Positions 7,620 through 17,528 of a stretch of DNA of 50,061 nucleotides are shown here, piece by piece; position 1 is the first letter of the stretch, and each line of letters opens with the position of its first letter. Both the position numbers and the translations under genes were made by a program. The DNA is from Belliella filtrata (lineage in GTDB: Bacteria; Bacteroidota; Bacteroidia; Cytophagales; Cyclobacteriaceae), in NCBI RefSeq assembly GCF_022549775.1, contig NZ_JAKZGP010000036.1, forward strand, positions 1 through 50,061, in the 5' to 3' direction. Under the pieces are notes generated by a model. It had not been told where the DNA came from and made no database searches. It was given only the letters and a program-made list of their open reading frames with translations.

Positions 7620-9731
7620 CTAATTTCTAGTAATCAACTTCGAAAGATTCTCAATTTTGTTGCGAAGGTCATCTATGGCTGCCGCATAGCGAGTATCCCA
7701 TTCACCCAATCTTCCGGTTGACTTCAATTCGATTTCATATTGAAGTCCTGGAAGAATCCATGAAGCATAGCCACTAAAGGGATCATTTGAAGCATAAAGT
7801 GAACGGTACCAATTTCCAAAATACATTCCTTCTTGATCTATGAAAGCTTTCTCTAAACTTAAAAGTATTTGATTAGCTTCTTTCAATACCTTTTTGTCTT
7901 CTACTTCATCTCCACTCAAAAACTTCTCCAGATTACTTTCCATTGCTCTCTGTACTGATTCAAATTGGCTCATTGACGCTTGAACTTTCTCAAATCCCAC
8001 AAAATTGCTGTCATATGCTCTTATTTGACTTGTAGCATTAGCAAAGTGAATTTTGAGGTCTTTGGTGTATCTACTCACTTGATATGGGATCAAGCTGGCA
8101 TTTGCTAATCTTAGTGTCATGATACCTACCACTTGCTCTATCATTCCACCCATTTTAAAGCTAGGGTCTGCAAATTTTTCATAGAAATGAAGATTGTCGT
8201 AATTGGTATGATACAATGTAGGACCACTAGCTCCCCCACTCAAAGAAGGGATTCCAGCATGCATGTAAAAAGCTATATGGTCGGACCCACCTCCAAGATT
8301 TCCAATAGAAGGTTCCTCTTTTCCTCTAGACCATACTTCAAATACTGTCTTTGATGAATCTGGAAAAGCAACAACCTTAGAGGCTTCCACAATTAGATTT
8401 TTCAAAGTTGGGGAAGAAGACATGCCAAAATTTCTTCCTGAGACAGCTGCATCTAAGTTGATGTACGCCACGGCTTTTGCCTGTAATTCCTCCCGGAATT
8501 GTTCCACCCATTCTGTAGAGCCAATTACCCCATGTTCCTCAGCATCCCAATGGGCAATGAGAATAGATCTTTTTGGATTTTTACCGTCCTTAGATAGTTT
8601 ACCTAAGGTTTCGCTCAATGAAAGTAGCATGGCTGTCCCACTATTTGGATCAGTAGACCCAAAAGACCAGGCATCATAGTGACAACCTAAGATGATCCAC
8701 TCATCTGGAAACTCAGTACCTTTAAGTGTTCCCACCACATTGTTTGCTCGGACGAACTCCCTTTTTTGATCTACCTTGACCCTGACTTTTAAGTTCTCGT
8801 CTCCTTGAAGCCTATAACTAAAAGGTAATCCTCCTTGCCAGCCAGCTGGGACAGAGGCGCCTTTCATTTGTTCTAAAATCAATTTTGCAGAACCATACGG
8901 AATAGCTGTGACCGGAATACTATGAAGCCCAACTTCATTTGGATCAAGTCTTTTTACCTTTTGCTTGGCATCAAGAGGTAGGGCTGGTTCAAAGGGTGTC
9001 AATACATCTCCAGTCCAATCCGCAGTAAGCAAAGAACCTCTTTGCGTAGAAGTCTCATTGTAGTAGATACCTTCTGGGTATGCCAAGCCCTTCATGTATC
9101 CAGAATCTCCAGGATCAGTAAAGATCAAAAGTCCAGCAGCCCCAGCTTCTTCAGCAAATTTTGCTTTGAATCCCCTAAAGTTTGCTCCATACCTAGCGAG
9201 TACAATTTTACCCCTTACATCAACACCAAGATCTTTTAATTTCTGGAAATCAGCTTTTGTTCCATAGTTAGCATAGATTACTTCTGCTGTTACATCGCCG
9301 CTCCCTGAAAAGGCGTTCCAACCTTTTCCCAAACCTGGATGTGCAGAGAATGGATCTTCTGCCAAAATATCTTCTTGTTGATTCAATGGTATTCTTCGAG
9401 GAGATACTATTTCGACAAGTGATTCACCAGGATCTTTGGAAAGATAGACGTCGTATGGATGAACTTTGACTTCCCAACCTGCCTTTGACATACTTGCTAC
9501 AAGATAGTCTTTGACTTTTTCATTGGCTTCAGAGCCAGCAGGGTGTGGGTCTGATGTGATGGCAGTGAGATGTGTCTTGAACCTACTAAAATCCACAGTT
9601 TCCAAAAACTCTTTTTCTAAGGCTTTTTGACTACTGCTTGAATTTTGAGTAAAGCCTTCAAGTTTTTGAGCATAACTGACCTGAGTCAGCGCAAATCCTA
9701 GTAGGAGACAGGAGATAAGTTTTATTTTCAT
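7620..9731 (-). CDS. Exported M28-family peptidase, glutamate carboxypeptidase II-like
   Basis: This is a 703-residue secreted zinc exopeptidase of the GCPII/PSMA type. A signal peptide (cleavage near SYA-Q, residue 22) is followed by a PA (protease-associated) domain (about 130-300, DVRGKIVLARYGANFRGFKA), the M28 catalytic domain (about 325-540) and a transferrin-receptor-like dimerisation domain (about 580-700). The di-zinc ligands and catalytic Glu are all present: His351 (GCHYDAW), Asp361 (STDPNSG), Glu398/Glu399 (DAEEHG), Asp427 (INLDAA) and His508 (LYHTNYD). It probably trims peptides in the periplasm or outside the cell. A TATATTTG-type box lies upstream at 9757-9764. The specificity for acidic residues is not assured. 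Confidence 0.93.
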   Translation of the reverse strand: MKIKLISCLLLGFALTQVSYAQKLEGFTQNSSSSQKALEKEFLETVDFSRFKTHLTAITSDPHPAGSEANEKVKDYLVASMSKAGWEVKVHPYDVYLSKDPGESLVEIVSPRRIPLNQQEDILAEDPFSAHPGLGKGWNAFSGSGDVTAEVIYANYGTKADFQKLKDLGVDVRGKIVLARYGANFRGFKAKFAEEAGAAGLLIFTDPGDSGYMKGLAYPEGIYYNETSTQRGSLLTADWTGDVLTPFEPALPLDAKQKVKRLDPNEVGLHSIPVTAIPYGSAKLILEQMKGASVPAGWQGGLPFSYRLQGDENLKVRVKVDQKREFVRANNVVGTLKGTEFPDEWIILGCHYDAWSFGSTDPNSGTAMLLSLSETLGKLSKDGKNPKRSILIAHWDAEEHGVIGSTEWVEQFREELQAKAVAYINLDAAVSGRNFGMSSSPTLKNLIVEASKVVAFPDSSKTVFEVWSRGKEEPSIGNLGGGSDHIAFYMHAGIPSLSGGASGPTLYHTNYDNLHFYEKFADPSFKMGGMIEQVVGIMTLRLANASLIPYQVSRYTKDLKIHFANATSQIRAYDSNFVGFEKVQASMSQFESVQRAMESNLEKFLSGDEVEDKKVLKEANQILLSLEKAFIDQEGMYFGNWYRSLYASNDPFSGYASWILPGLQYEIELKSTGRLGEWDTRYAAAIDDLRNKIENLSKLITRN

Positions 9732-9756
9732 GAATTATTTCTTCATCAGTGGAAAA

Positions 9757-9764
9757 CAAATATA
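9757..9764 (-). promoter_or_regulatory. Putative -7 promoter box of the GCPII-like peptidase gene
   Basis: On the minus strand the sequence reads TATATTTG, matching TAnnTTTG, about 25 bases before the ATG at 9731. No clear TTG lies at the usual upstream distance. Confidence 0.38.
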
Positions 9765-9825
9765 TCCAAGCTATCTTTATATCTATACAGAAATACTATA
9801 ATCGGCTAATTTATATTTTATAAAG

Positions 9826-10917
9826 ATGAAAAAATTACTTGTTTGTACAGGAGGTGGTGATTGTCCGGGGCTCAATGCAGTGATCAGAGGGATATTCAAA
9901 GCGGCGAAAAAGACCAAAGAATGGGAAGTATATGGAAGTATTGAAGCATTCAACGGTGTGATGGCTGACCCTATTCAAATTATCAAACTGAAAAAGTCTA
10001 CCGTAGGTGGAATACATGTGAAAGGTGGGACTATACTGAAAACGACAAATAAAGGGAATCCTTTACAATTCCCAGTACAAGATGAAAATGGGGACATCAT
10101 TTTTGAAGACAGAACAGAGAGACTGGCTGAAAAAATAAAGACTCTTGGTTTTGATGCAGTAATCAATATTGGGGGAGATGGTTCACAAAAGATATCCAAT
10201 GCACTATTTAAACTGGGCGTTCCAATCATTGGAGTACCAAAAACAATAGACAATGATCTCTCTGCAACAGATACAACTTTCGGATTCCAAACGGCTGTAC
10301 AAATTGCAACTGATAGTTTTGATAAATTGGTCACTACTGCAGAAAGTCATCATAGAGTCATGATCATGGAAGTTATGGGTAGAGATGCTGGCTGGATTGC
10401 CTTACATACCGCAATAGCTGGTGGTGCAGAAATTTGCCTAATTCCAGAAATACCTTACGATATCCAGAAAGTCAAAAAGAAAATTGATAGCAGGTATGAG
10501 CAAGGTAGGGGCTTTGTCAATGTTGTGATCGCTGAAGGAGCCAAAGCGCTAGATGGTCAGGTGATTGGTACAAATAGAGAGCATGTTTCGGAGCATTTAA
10601 GACTTGGAGGTGTTGCTTTTCAGCTTTCTCAAGAATTGAAAGCAGTTGGATGCAAACCTGAAATACGGGAAACTGTATTGGGTCATATCCAAAGAGGAGG
10701 AACACCAGTCAGTTATGATCGTGTTTTGGCGACTATGTTTGGAGTAAAAGCTTTTGACTTGGTAGAAGAGGGAGCTTTTGGTAAGATGGTTTCTTTCAAG
10801 AACAATGATTACTGTTCCGTCAGCTTAGAAGAAGCGGTCAAGGATTACAACTTTGTTGACAAAGAAGGCTTTTTGGTAAAAGCGGCAAAAGCAATGGGAA
10901 TGTCTTTTGGCGACTGA
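9826..10917 (+). CDS. pfkA: 6-phosphofructokinase, group III (mixed-substrate) clade
   Basis: This 363-residue cytosolic glycolytic enzyme phosphorylates fructose 6-phosphate to the 1,6-bisphosphate. It shows the N-terminal nucleotide loop (TGGGDCPGLNAVIRG), the active-site motif IGGDGSQK, the catalytic PKTIDNDL and the sugar-phosphate motif MEVMGRDAGWIA, with LGHIQRGGTP near the C-terminus. The two classical donor-determining positions (E. coli 104 and 124) read Gly and Lys. This Gly/Lys pair is the ATP-using variant of the mixed-substrate clade, whereas pyrophosphate-dependent enzymes have Asp/Lys. It is a single gene, divergent from the peptidase gene. Confidence 0.93.
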   Translation: MKKLLVCTGGGDCPGLNAVIRGIFKAAKKTKEWEVYGSIEAFNGVMADPIQIIKLKKSTVGGIHVKGGTILKTTNKGNPLQFPVQDENGDIIFEDRTERLAEKIKTLGFDAVINIGGDGSQKISNALFKLGVPIIGVPKTIDNDLSATDTTFGFQTAVQIATDSFDKLVTTAESHHRVMIMEVMGRDAGWIALHTAIAGGAEICLIPEIPYDIQKVKKKIDSRYEQGRGFVNVVIAEGAKALDGQVIGTNREHVSEHLRLGGVAFQLSQELKAVGCKPEIRETVLGHIQRGGTPVSYDRVLATMFGVKAFDLVEEGAFGKMVSFKNNDYCSVSLEEAVKDYNFVDKEGFLVKAAKAMGMSFGD

Positions 10918-11044
10918 TATGCACCAAAATGTAGGTGTCTATAAGGTTTGAAAATTCAAATCGTTGATAAAAATTCTTAAAAAATTAAACTTAAGAAACC
11001 TTTTACATCGTTTCTGACCTTAGTATATGAAAAGTTAAGTTTAG

Positions 11045-14000
11045 ATGAATAGAAAAAGAGTAATTTACATATCCCTATTTTTACTAATTCCGATTTTATT
11101 GTTTGCTGTTGCGACTGGGGTGATCTATAGCAAGCAGAGAGAGATTACTCAAAATGCACTGGCAAAGATAAATGAAGAGTTTTTAGGAGTCTTAGTCATT
11201 GCCGATTCCTATATTTCACCTTTCGCTAACTTTCCTTATATCTCTATTGATTTGAAGCATATTCAGTTTTTTGAAAATAAAGAAATGAATACCAAGCCAA
11301 TCTATGAAGCCCAGGACCTGTATTTGGGCTTCAATATATGGGATATTTTCAGGGGAAAGTATGAAGTAAAAAAGTTGAGTATATCAGAAGGACACTTGGA
11401 CTTGATTCAATATGAAAATGGTGACATCAACCTATTACTAGCCAAAGGACTGGATAGAGAAGAAGACGAGGAGGATAGTTCTGGTGATTTTGCTTTTGAT
11501 TTGGCAGGATTTGAGCTTAAGAAGTTTGATATCACCTATTCAAATCTTTCCACACACCAAGATTTAGTGTTTCATATCAATGCACTTAAGTCAAGTTTGA
11601 AACTCACTGATGAACACACGCATTTGGATGTAGTGTCCGATTTGATTTTTGACCTGGATGAAAATGGTGAAAATACATTTTTTGCTGACAAACATGTATA
11701 CCTAGACCTTAAATTAGACTACTATACTGATAATAAGAGCTTAAAAATTTCACCTTCTAAGCTAAAGCTGGAAGGTGCACTATTAGCTTTGTCAGGGAAG
11801 ATTGACCTACTAGAGGAGGGGATGGATTTGGATTTGAAGTTGGACGGTGAAAAACCTGATTTTAATATTTTTGCAGCTTTTTTGCCGAATGAGACGGCAG
11901 AGTTATTGAAAAGATATAAGAATGAAGGAGAGGTTTTCTTCACTGGTTCTGTGCGTGGTATAGCTGGGCCTGGGTTGAACCCAGCTGTGTCTGTCGAATT
12001 TGGAGCTGATAATGCTTATTTTCTTAATCCAACTATCCAGAAAAAAGTAGATGAATTGAGATTTACTGGTTTTTACACCAACGGAACAGATAGAAACCTT
12101 AAGACCTCTGAGATTCAATTGCAGCATTTTCATGCCAGACCAGATGAAGGAATATTTCAAGGGAGGATGGTTATCCGAAATTTTGAAGACCCTTATGTTA
12201 AAATCAACCTCAATGCTGATTTGGATTTGGAGTTCCTGGGAGCATTCTTTGAGATCGAAGGATTGCGAGGAATCCAAGGACAAGTTCTTTTGGATATGGA
12301 TTTTGATGAACTTGTTGATATCGACTTTCCACCTACTACTATATCAAGTGTAGAGGGTAGTTTGCAGAGCAAGCTTCAGTTAAAGAATCTTTCTCTAGCT
12401 ATACCAGACTATCATCTGCCTGTTCGGCAGGCAAATGCTTATGCTTACATGAGAAAGGGGAAAGTTATTCTAGATTCTCTTAGCTTTAAGCTTGGAGATT
12501 CTGATTTTGCATTTTCTGGCGAACTCAATGATTTTTCGGCGATGCTGCATCAGACAAATACCCCTGTAAAGGTTAATTTCAAATCCAAGTCAAGTCAAAT
12601 CATTCTGAATCAACTGTTCAAGCCAGACACAACTGAAAAAGGTACAGATGAAGAAATCAGAGATTTTGAAATCAAGATGGCTTTTGAGTCTACTGGCAAG
12701 GATTTGATGAATTTTGAATACCTACCTCTTGGTGAGTTTTTTATTGAAGATTTTCATGCCAAATTGAAAAACTTCCCACATGAGTTTCATGATTTTCATG
12801 CCGATATCATGATCAGAGAGGATGAGCTTCAGGTAAAGGACTTCAAAGGAGAAATTGATGATACAGATTTCTTAATCACTGGTGTTTTTTCTAATTATAA
12901 GAATTGGTTTGAAGACGAAAAAGTTGGAGATTCAAGCTTTGATTTTGATTTGGTTTCAAAGAAGCTACAATTCAATGATTTATTGACCTACGATGGAGTC
13001 AATTACCTTCCTGAAGATTATGCAGATGAAGTGGTAACTGATCTGAAACTCAAAGGTAAAGCGGATCTTCATTACCAAAAGGAATTTAAATCGGCGGATT
13101 TCTACCTCAATCAATTGTCTGGTAAACTTAAAGTGCACCCACTTAAGCTTGAAAATTTTGATGGCAGGGTACATTTCGAAGATAGCTATCTGACGGTCGA
13201 AAAACTTGGTGGTAAAATGGGTGTTTCGGATTTCAAGGTAGACTTAGGTTATTTCTTGGCAGCAAATGATTCGATCTCTCAACCGACAAATAAGAGGAAT
13301 TATTTTAGACTAAGCAGCCAAGTTTTGGATTTGGATGCTTTGATGGGTTTTGAAGGCTTTGAGGATGAAACCAATCACCAAGATTCTTTCAATATTTTCC
13401 AGTTGCCTTTTTCAGAAATGGAATTCTCAGCAAATATCGGAAAGATGAATTATCATAAATTTTGGCTAGAGAATGTAAAAGCTAAAGCCAGAACGACGAC
13501 CAACCATTTTCTTTACTTGGATACTTTATCCATGAATGTTGCAAGTGGCTCTTTGGCTGCCAAGGGATATTTCAATGGATCCAATCCAGAAGAAATATAT
13601 TTTCACAGTGATTTGAAGGCGGACAAACTTGACCTTGATAAATTGCTCTTCAAATTTGAGAATTTTGGACAGGATTATTTGATCAATGAAAATCTACACG
13701 GGCTTGTCAGTGGAAAGATAAATAGCAAGTTTCTGGTTTATCCTGACCTGACACCTATCATTGATAAGTCTGAAGCTACGATGGACCTGACTGTTTATCA
13801 AGGTAGCCTAGTCAATTTTGCGCCGTTGGATGCAATGGCGTCATATTTTGGAGATAGAAACTTGAAAAATGTGAGGTTTGATACCTTAAGCAATACGTTT
13901 GAGCTCAAGCAAGGTGTTCTTCATATCCCTAGTATGAACATCAATTCTAGTCTTGGTTTTATAGAGATATCAGGTAGACAAAGCTTGGATCTTCATATGG

Positions 14001-14206
14001 ATTATTTCATTCGTGTTCCATTAGCTATGGTAACTCAAGTTGGTTTTCGGGCGTTATTTGGTGGGAAAAATAAGGCAGAAGTCGACCCAGATCAGGAAGA
14101 TGATATAGTCTACAGAGACCAGGACAAGAGGGTGAGGTTTGTCAATATCAATATGAAAGGTACTCCAGACGATTATAAAATCAGCTTGGGGAAGGAGAAA
14201 AAATAG
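11045..14206 (+). CDS. AsmA-like family protein, large membrane-anchored periplasmic protein
   Basis: The 1053-residue protein has one N-terminal membrane helix (about 5-27) followed by a very long beta-rich periplasmic region. The N-terminal part has the AsmA pattern (GKYEVKKLSISEGHLDLIQYENGDINL), and the C-terminal 200 residues match the AsmA-like C-terminal region (GRQSLDLHMDYFIRVPLAMV). AsmA-like proteins (TamB/YhdP/AsmA group) are thought to form bridges that carry phospholipids between inner and outer membranes, or to assist outer-membrane assembly; that role is inferred from the family. It appears monocistronic and ends at a strong terminator shared with the convergent exonuclease gene. 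Confidence 0.85.
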   Translation: MNRKRVIYISLFLLIPILLFAVATGVIYSKQREITQNALAKINEEFLGVLVIADSYISPFANFPYISIDLKHIQFFENKEMNTKPIYEAQDLYLGFNIWDIFRGKYEVKKLSISEGHLDLIQYENGDINLLLAKGLDREEDEEDSSGDFAFDLAGFELKKFDITYSNLSTHQDLVFHINALKSSLKLTDEHTHLDVVSDLIFDLDENGENTFFADKHVYLDLKLDYYTDNKSLKISPSKLKLEGALLALSGKIDLLEEGMDLDLKLDGEKPDFNIFAAFLPNETAELLKRYKNEGEVFFTGSVRGIAGPGLNPAVSVEFGADNAYFLNPTIQKKVDELRFTGFYTNGTDRNLKTSEIQLQHFHARPDEGIFQGRMVIRNFEDPYVKINLNADLDLEFLGAFFEIEGLRGIQGQVLLDMDFDELVDIDFPPTTISSVEGSLQSKLQLKNLSLAIPDYHLPVRQANAYAYMRKGKVILDSLSFKLGDSDFAFSGELNDFSAMLHQTNTPVKVNFKSKSSQIILNQLFKPDTTEKGTDEEIRDFEIKMAFESTGKDLMNFEYLPLGEFFIEDFHAKLKNFPHEFHDFHADIMIREDELQVKDFKGEIDDTDFLITGVFSNYKNWFEDEKVGDSSFDFDLVSKKLQFNDLLTYDGVNYLPEDYADEVVTDLKLKGKADLHYQKEFKSADFYLNQLSGKLKVHPLKLENFDGRVHFEDSYLTVEKLGGKMGVSDFKVDLGYFLAANDSISQPTNKRNYFRLSSQVLDLDALMGFEGFEDETNHQDSFNIFQLPFSEMEFSANIGKMNYHKFWLENVKAKARTTTNHFLYLDTLSMNVASGSLAAKGYFNGSNPEEIYFHSDLKADKLDLDKLLFKFENFGQDYLINENLHGLVSGKINSKFLVYPDLTPIIDKSEATMDLTVYQGSLVNFAPLDAMASYFGDRNLKNVRFDTLSNTFELKQGVLHIPSMNINSSLGFIEISGRQSLDLHMDYFIRVPLAMVTQVGFRALFGGKNKAEVDPDQEDDIVYRDQDKRVRFVNINMKGTPDDYKISLGKEKK

Positions 14207-14267
14207 TATAGGGGTTGATTTTGGTTATTCCATTTAATGGAAATAAAACTTAAAATCAACCCCTATA
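14207..14267. terminator. Bidirectional terminator, perfect 16-bp inverted repeat with a nested hairpin
   Basis: TATAGGGGTTGATTTT (14207-14222) is perfectly complementary to AAAATCAACCCCTATA (14252-14267). The 29-base loop holds a second hairpin, TTCCAT/ATGGAA around 14228-14242. It lies exactly between the convergent AsmA-like and exonuclease genes. The T-rich and A-rich inner flanks allow either strand to terminate. Confidence 0.8.
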
Positions 14268-14270
14268 TCA

Positions 14271-15077
14271 TTAGCCTAGATTGAAATTTCTCAACTTCAC
14301 TTGGGTAAACTTACGCTTGGTGTCTAGCGGGAAGTCACCTTTCATCATCCAGTCATAGTAGGAAGGCTCTTCTTTCAGCACTTGAGCGATTGTTTTGCCC
14401 TTATGCTTGCCAAAGTTGAAGCATTCTTCTCCTTTATCGTTGAAAATAAACCTTCCAGCAAGATCCACCATTTTCTCATTGAGCAATTGGTGGATCTTTT
14501 TCATGTCATTTTCTAGAGTGCCTAGTTTGTTGCCAAGCAAATCTTCTGCTTCTTGTCCTTCATAGCGGGCTATTTGAGCTTTGAAGACTTCATAAGTTGC
14601 GATAGTATCTGCTTCGGCAGAGTGTGCATTTTCTAATTTTTCACCACAGTAGAACTTATATGCTGCAGATAGATTTCTCTTTTCCATGAGGTGAAAGATC
14701 TTTTGTGCATCCAAAAGGTTTCTTTTGTCAATATCAAAATCAATTCCTGCACGAAGAAATTCTTCAACTAAGAGTGGGATATCATACTTTAAAACATTGA
14801 AACCTGCCAAATCTGCACCCACAAAAAATTGATGCAGTTCTTTGGAAGCATCTTTGAAAGTTGGAGCATCCTTGATGTCTTTGTCATATATGCCATGAAT
14901 CAGAGATGATTCTAATGGAATCGGTATGGTAGGATTGATTTTCATTGTCTTGATTTCTTCCTTTCCATTAGGGTGAACTTTCACAATAGAAATCTCAACT
15001 ATGCGGTCGGTAGAAATATTGGTACCTGTGGCCTCTAAGTCAAAAAAAGCGACGGGAGTCTTTAAGTTTAAATTCAT
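14271..15077 (-). CDS. DnaQ-like 3'-5' exonuclease with exonuclease-X-type C-terminal domain
   Basis: This 268-residue protein of the DEDDh exonuclease superfamily resembles the DNA polymerase III epsilon subunit. The metal and catalytic residues are visible: Asp13 and Glu15 (FFDLEATGT), Asp99 (LKYDIPLL), His152 and Asp157 (ENAHSAEAD). A C-terminal module (about 210-265, FNFGKHKGKTIAQVLKEEP) matches the exodeoxyribonuclease X-like C-terminal/DUF3820 fold. It is likely a DNA repair or proofreading nuclease acting on single-stranded ends. It starts one base after the mpl stop, so the two form an operon; no functional link between them is known. Confidence 0.88.
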   Translation of the reverse strand: MNLNLKTPVAFFDLEATGTNISTDRIVEISIVKVHPNGKEEIKTMKINPTIPIPLESSLIHGIYDKDIKDAPTFKDASKELHQFFVGADLAGFNVLKYDIPLLVEEFLRAGIDFDIDKRNLLDAQKIFHLMEKRNLSAAYKFYCGEKLENAHSAEADTIATYEVFKAQIARYEGQEAEDLLGNKLGTLENDMKKIHQLLNEKMVDLAGRFIFNDKGEECFNFGKHKGKTIAQVLKEEPSYYDWMMKGDFPLDTKRKFTQVKLRNFNLG

Positions 15078-15078
15078 C

Positions 15079-16449
15079 TTATTGATTTTGATTGATTTTT
15101 TCTTTGATCAATGATAAGTCCATATCATCATAATTGCCTGAACTCATGAGCAAAAGGTTTGTGTTTTGATATGATTTTGCCTCTAAGTAATCTTTAAGTT
15201 TTTGTATATCAGTGAAAAGTATGATGTCATTTCTCTGAAAACCTTCCCTTAAGGTAGGCTCATCCATTAGCTCTAATTTTTTCAAAGATACAGCTTTTGG
15301 GTTCAAATAGATAATGGCTTCATCAGCATCGTCTATGGTATGCGCGTAGTTATATACAAAGTCTTTGTTTAGAGAGCTGTAAGTATGCAATTCCTGAATT
15401 GCTATTAATTTCCGATCTGGGAATTGGTTTTTCACTGCTTTTACTGTCGCCTGAAGCTTGGATGGCGCGTGTGCAAAATCCCTGTATAGTATGGAAGAAG
15501 ATGATTTTGCGAGTATTTCTTGCCTTTTTGCAGCGCCTTGGAATGTTTGGATATGTTTGTAAAATGTATCTGCTGACAAACCAAGAGATTTACATACTTC
15601 AAGAGCACCTTGTAAGTTTTGTAAGTTATGGTCTCCAAATATTTCTATTGGTACAGGTCCTTTGTCTGTGAGTAACGAGGTGAGCCCTTCCTTGATTTGA
15701 CTAGGATGTGCTTGGTAGGGGATAAGTGTAGCCGTATTTACTGGACAGTTTTCTCCTAATTTTTTTACTATAGGATCTCTTTCACAATAAATGAATGTGC
15801 CATTTTTTGGAGTCATGGCTACGAGCTTTTCAAATTGCTCTGTGTAATTTTCAAATGTAGGGAAGACATTAAAATGATCCCAGGCTATCCCGCTCGTCAA
15901 TAAGATATCGTGTTGGTAGTGAAAAAATTTTGGCCTTCGATCTAGTGGTGAAGTCAAATACTCATCCCCTTCTATAATGATAACAGGTGCGTCTGAAAGC
16001 TTTACCATAAGATCAAAACCTGCGATCTGTGCACCTACGAGGTAGTCAAAGTCTACTCCTTCAGCTTTGAGTACATGAAGTATCATTGAAGTAATGCTGG
16101 TCTTGCCATGGCTGCCAGATATTACAACCCTTTTCTTGTCTTGACTTTGATTATAAATAAACTCTGGAAAGGAGTACACAGGAATACCCAGTTCTTTGGC
16201 TTTGACAAGCTCAGGATTATCAATCCGAGCATGCATTCCCAATATGATACCGTCTAGATCCGCATGGATTTTTTCATCATACCAGCCTTTTTCAGCTGGT
16301 AAAATACCTGCATCAAAAAGTCTGGTTCTGGATGGTTCATATATTTCATCATCAGAACCTGTGACCACGTATCCTTTGGACACCATAGCTAGAGCAAGGT
16401 TATGCATGACAGCACCTCCGATAGCTATAAAATGGAATTTCTTAGACAT
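15079..16449 (-). CDS. mpl: UDP-N-acetylmuramate:L-Ala-gamma-D-Glu-meso-DAP ligase (murein peptide ligase)
   Basis: The 456-residue ATP-dependent Mur ligase-family enzyme attaches recycled tripeptide directly to UDP-MurNAc in peptidoglycan recycling. The N-terminal Rossmann part begins FHFIAIGGAVMHNLALAM, the MurC/Mpl fold without MurC's exact GIGG motif. The ATP loop is GSHGKT (112-117), followed by IIEGDEYLTSPLDRRPKFFHY, which is characteristic of Mpl, and the Mur C-terminal domain. It is cytosolic. The exonuclease gene follows after one base. The length and motifs fit Mpl rather than MurC. Confidence 0.9.
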   Translation of the reverse strand: MSKKFHFIAIGGAVMHNLALAMVSKGYVVTGSDDEIYEPSRTRLFDAGILPAEKGWYDEKIHADLDGIILGMHARIDNPELVKAKELGIPVYSFPEFIYNQSQDKKRVVISGSHGKTSITSMILHVLKAEGVDFDYLVGAQIAGFDLMVKLSDAPVIIIEGDEYLTSPLDRRPKFFHYQHDILLTSGIAWDHFNVFPTFENYTEQFEKLVAMTPKNGTFIYCERDPIVKKLGENCPVNTATLIPYQAHPSQIKEGLTSLLTDKGPVPIEIFGDHNLQNLQGALEVCKSLGLSADTFYKHIQTFQGAAKRQEILAKSSSSILYRDFAHAPSKLQATVKAVKNQFPDRKLIAIQELHTYSSLNKDFVYNYAHTIDDADEAIIYLNPKAVSLKKLELMDEPTLREGFQRNDIILFTDIQKLKDYLEAKSYQNTNLLLMSSGNYDDMDLSLIKEKINQNQ

Positions 16450-16503
16450 TTTTTTATTTGTAATTTAATATGTTTTAGGAATCAAAATGGCAATAAATAT
16501 CAC

Positions 16504-17526
16504 TCAAGACTTTTCTAAAATTTTAATCATTTTAAATGATTTCATCAAATGAAAAAGACCTGGTAAAATGATACTTCCTCCAATGATAAGCATCCACCCA
16601 AGGTTGTTAATAGTAGATGCTGGTGCAATATTATCAAGTATACTGATCTCCTGCTGGGCTGTAATGATGAAATAAGGGAAATGAGTGACAATCGCTGCAA
16701 ACAAAATCAATATAACCTGAATGCCTGCCATGTATCGACTTGCTATCCTACGCTGCTGTTTGATGAACTTCCAAAGCGGTAAAAGCAATATGCCTGATAA
16801 TATCACACTTCCTATAGCAATAGGGTTCTCGATAAAATCTCGAACAAATTTGATGTCAAAGCTGTACCCATAAGAGAGAAGAACAAAGCCCACTACTACA
16901 AGAATTATGGTGAAAGTTGCTGAACTTTTACTGAAGTGCTCTTTTGCTTTACCTTCTGACTCACCTATCAGCAAGGTAGCTGCCAGAAAAGCACATAGAG
17001 AAGCGAAGAATAAGCCTGTCAAAAGGCTGAAAATATTAAGCCAAGGCTGAATAAAGAACTCATAAAAACTAGCATCTGGGTGATCTTCTATTAAGATGAT
17101 TTTGCCACTGATCAAGGCTGAAAATGAAAGTCCTAAAAAAACAGGTGTCATAAAGCTTCCAATTCTAAATAGCCAATTATACCAAAACTGGGATTGATCT
17201 ACGACAGCATCATAATGCCTGAACACAAATGCAACACCTCGTATCGTAATTCCTAACAAAACAAGGGTCAAAGGAATGTGTAAATAGATCACGATGATGT
17301 TAAAATATACAGGAAAAGCTACCCAGAGTATTACAAGCAAGATGATCAACCAAATATGATTGGCTTCCCATACCGGACCGATTACCCTGTAGATTATGTC
17401 ACGGGTATGTGACCTGTTTTTACGAGAGGTAAATAACTCCACAATTCCTGCTCCGAAGTCAGCACCACCGAGCATTACATAAAGTAAGAGTGAGAAGAGC
17501 AAAAAGAATAAAACAACGTATAACAT
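16504..17526 (-). CDS. cydB: Cytochrome bd ubiquinol oxidase subunit II
   Basis: The 340-residue polytopic membrane protein begins MLYVVLFFLLFSLLLYVMLG followed by GADFGAGIVEL, the CydB signature. At least eight hydrophobic helices are apparent. With CydA it forms the quinol-oxidising, non-proton-pumping terminal oxidase used at low oxygen. ATG 17526 was chosen because it lies two bases after the cydA stop; the upstream extension to 17577 would overlap cydA and add a hydrophilic tail not typical of the family. No small CydX-type gene was recognised after it. Confidence 0.94.
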   Translation of the reverse strand: MLYVVLFFLLFSLLLYVMLGGADFGAGIVELFTSRKNRSHTRDIIYRVIGPVWEANHIWLIILLVILWVAFPVYFNIIVIYLHIPLTLVLLGITIRGVAFVFRHYDAVVDQSQFWYNWLFRIGSFMTPVFLGLSFSALISGKIILIEDHPDASFYEFFIQPWLNIFSLLTGLFFASLCAFLAATLLIGESEGKAKEHFSKSSATFTIILVVVGFVLLSYGYSFDIKFVRDFIENPIAIGSVILSGILLLPLWKFIKQQRRIASRYMAGIQVILILFAAIVTHFPYFIITAQQEISILDNIAPASTINNLGWMLIIGGSIILPGLFHLMKSFKMIKILEKS

Positions 17527-17528
17527 CT

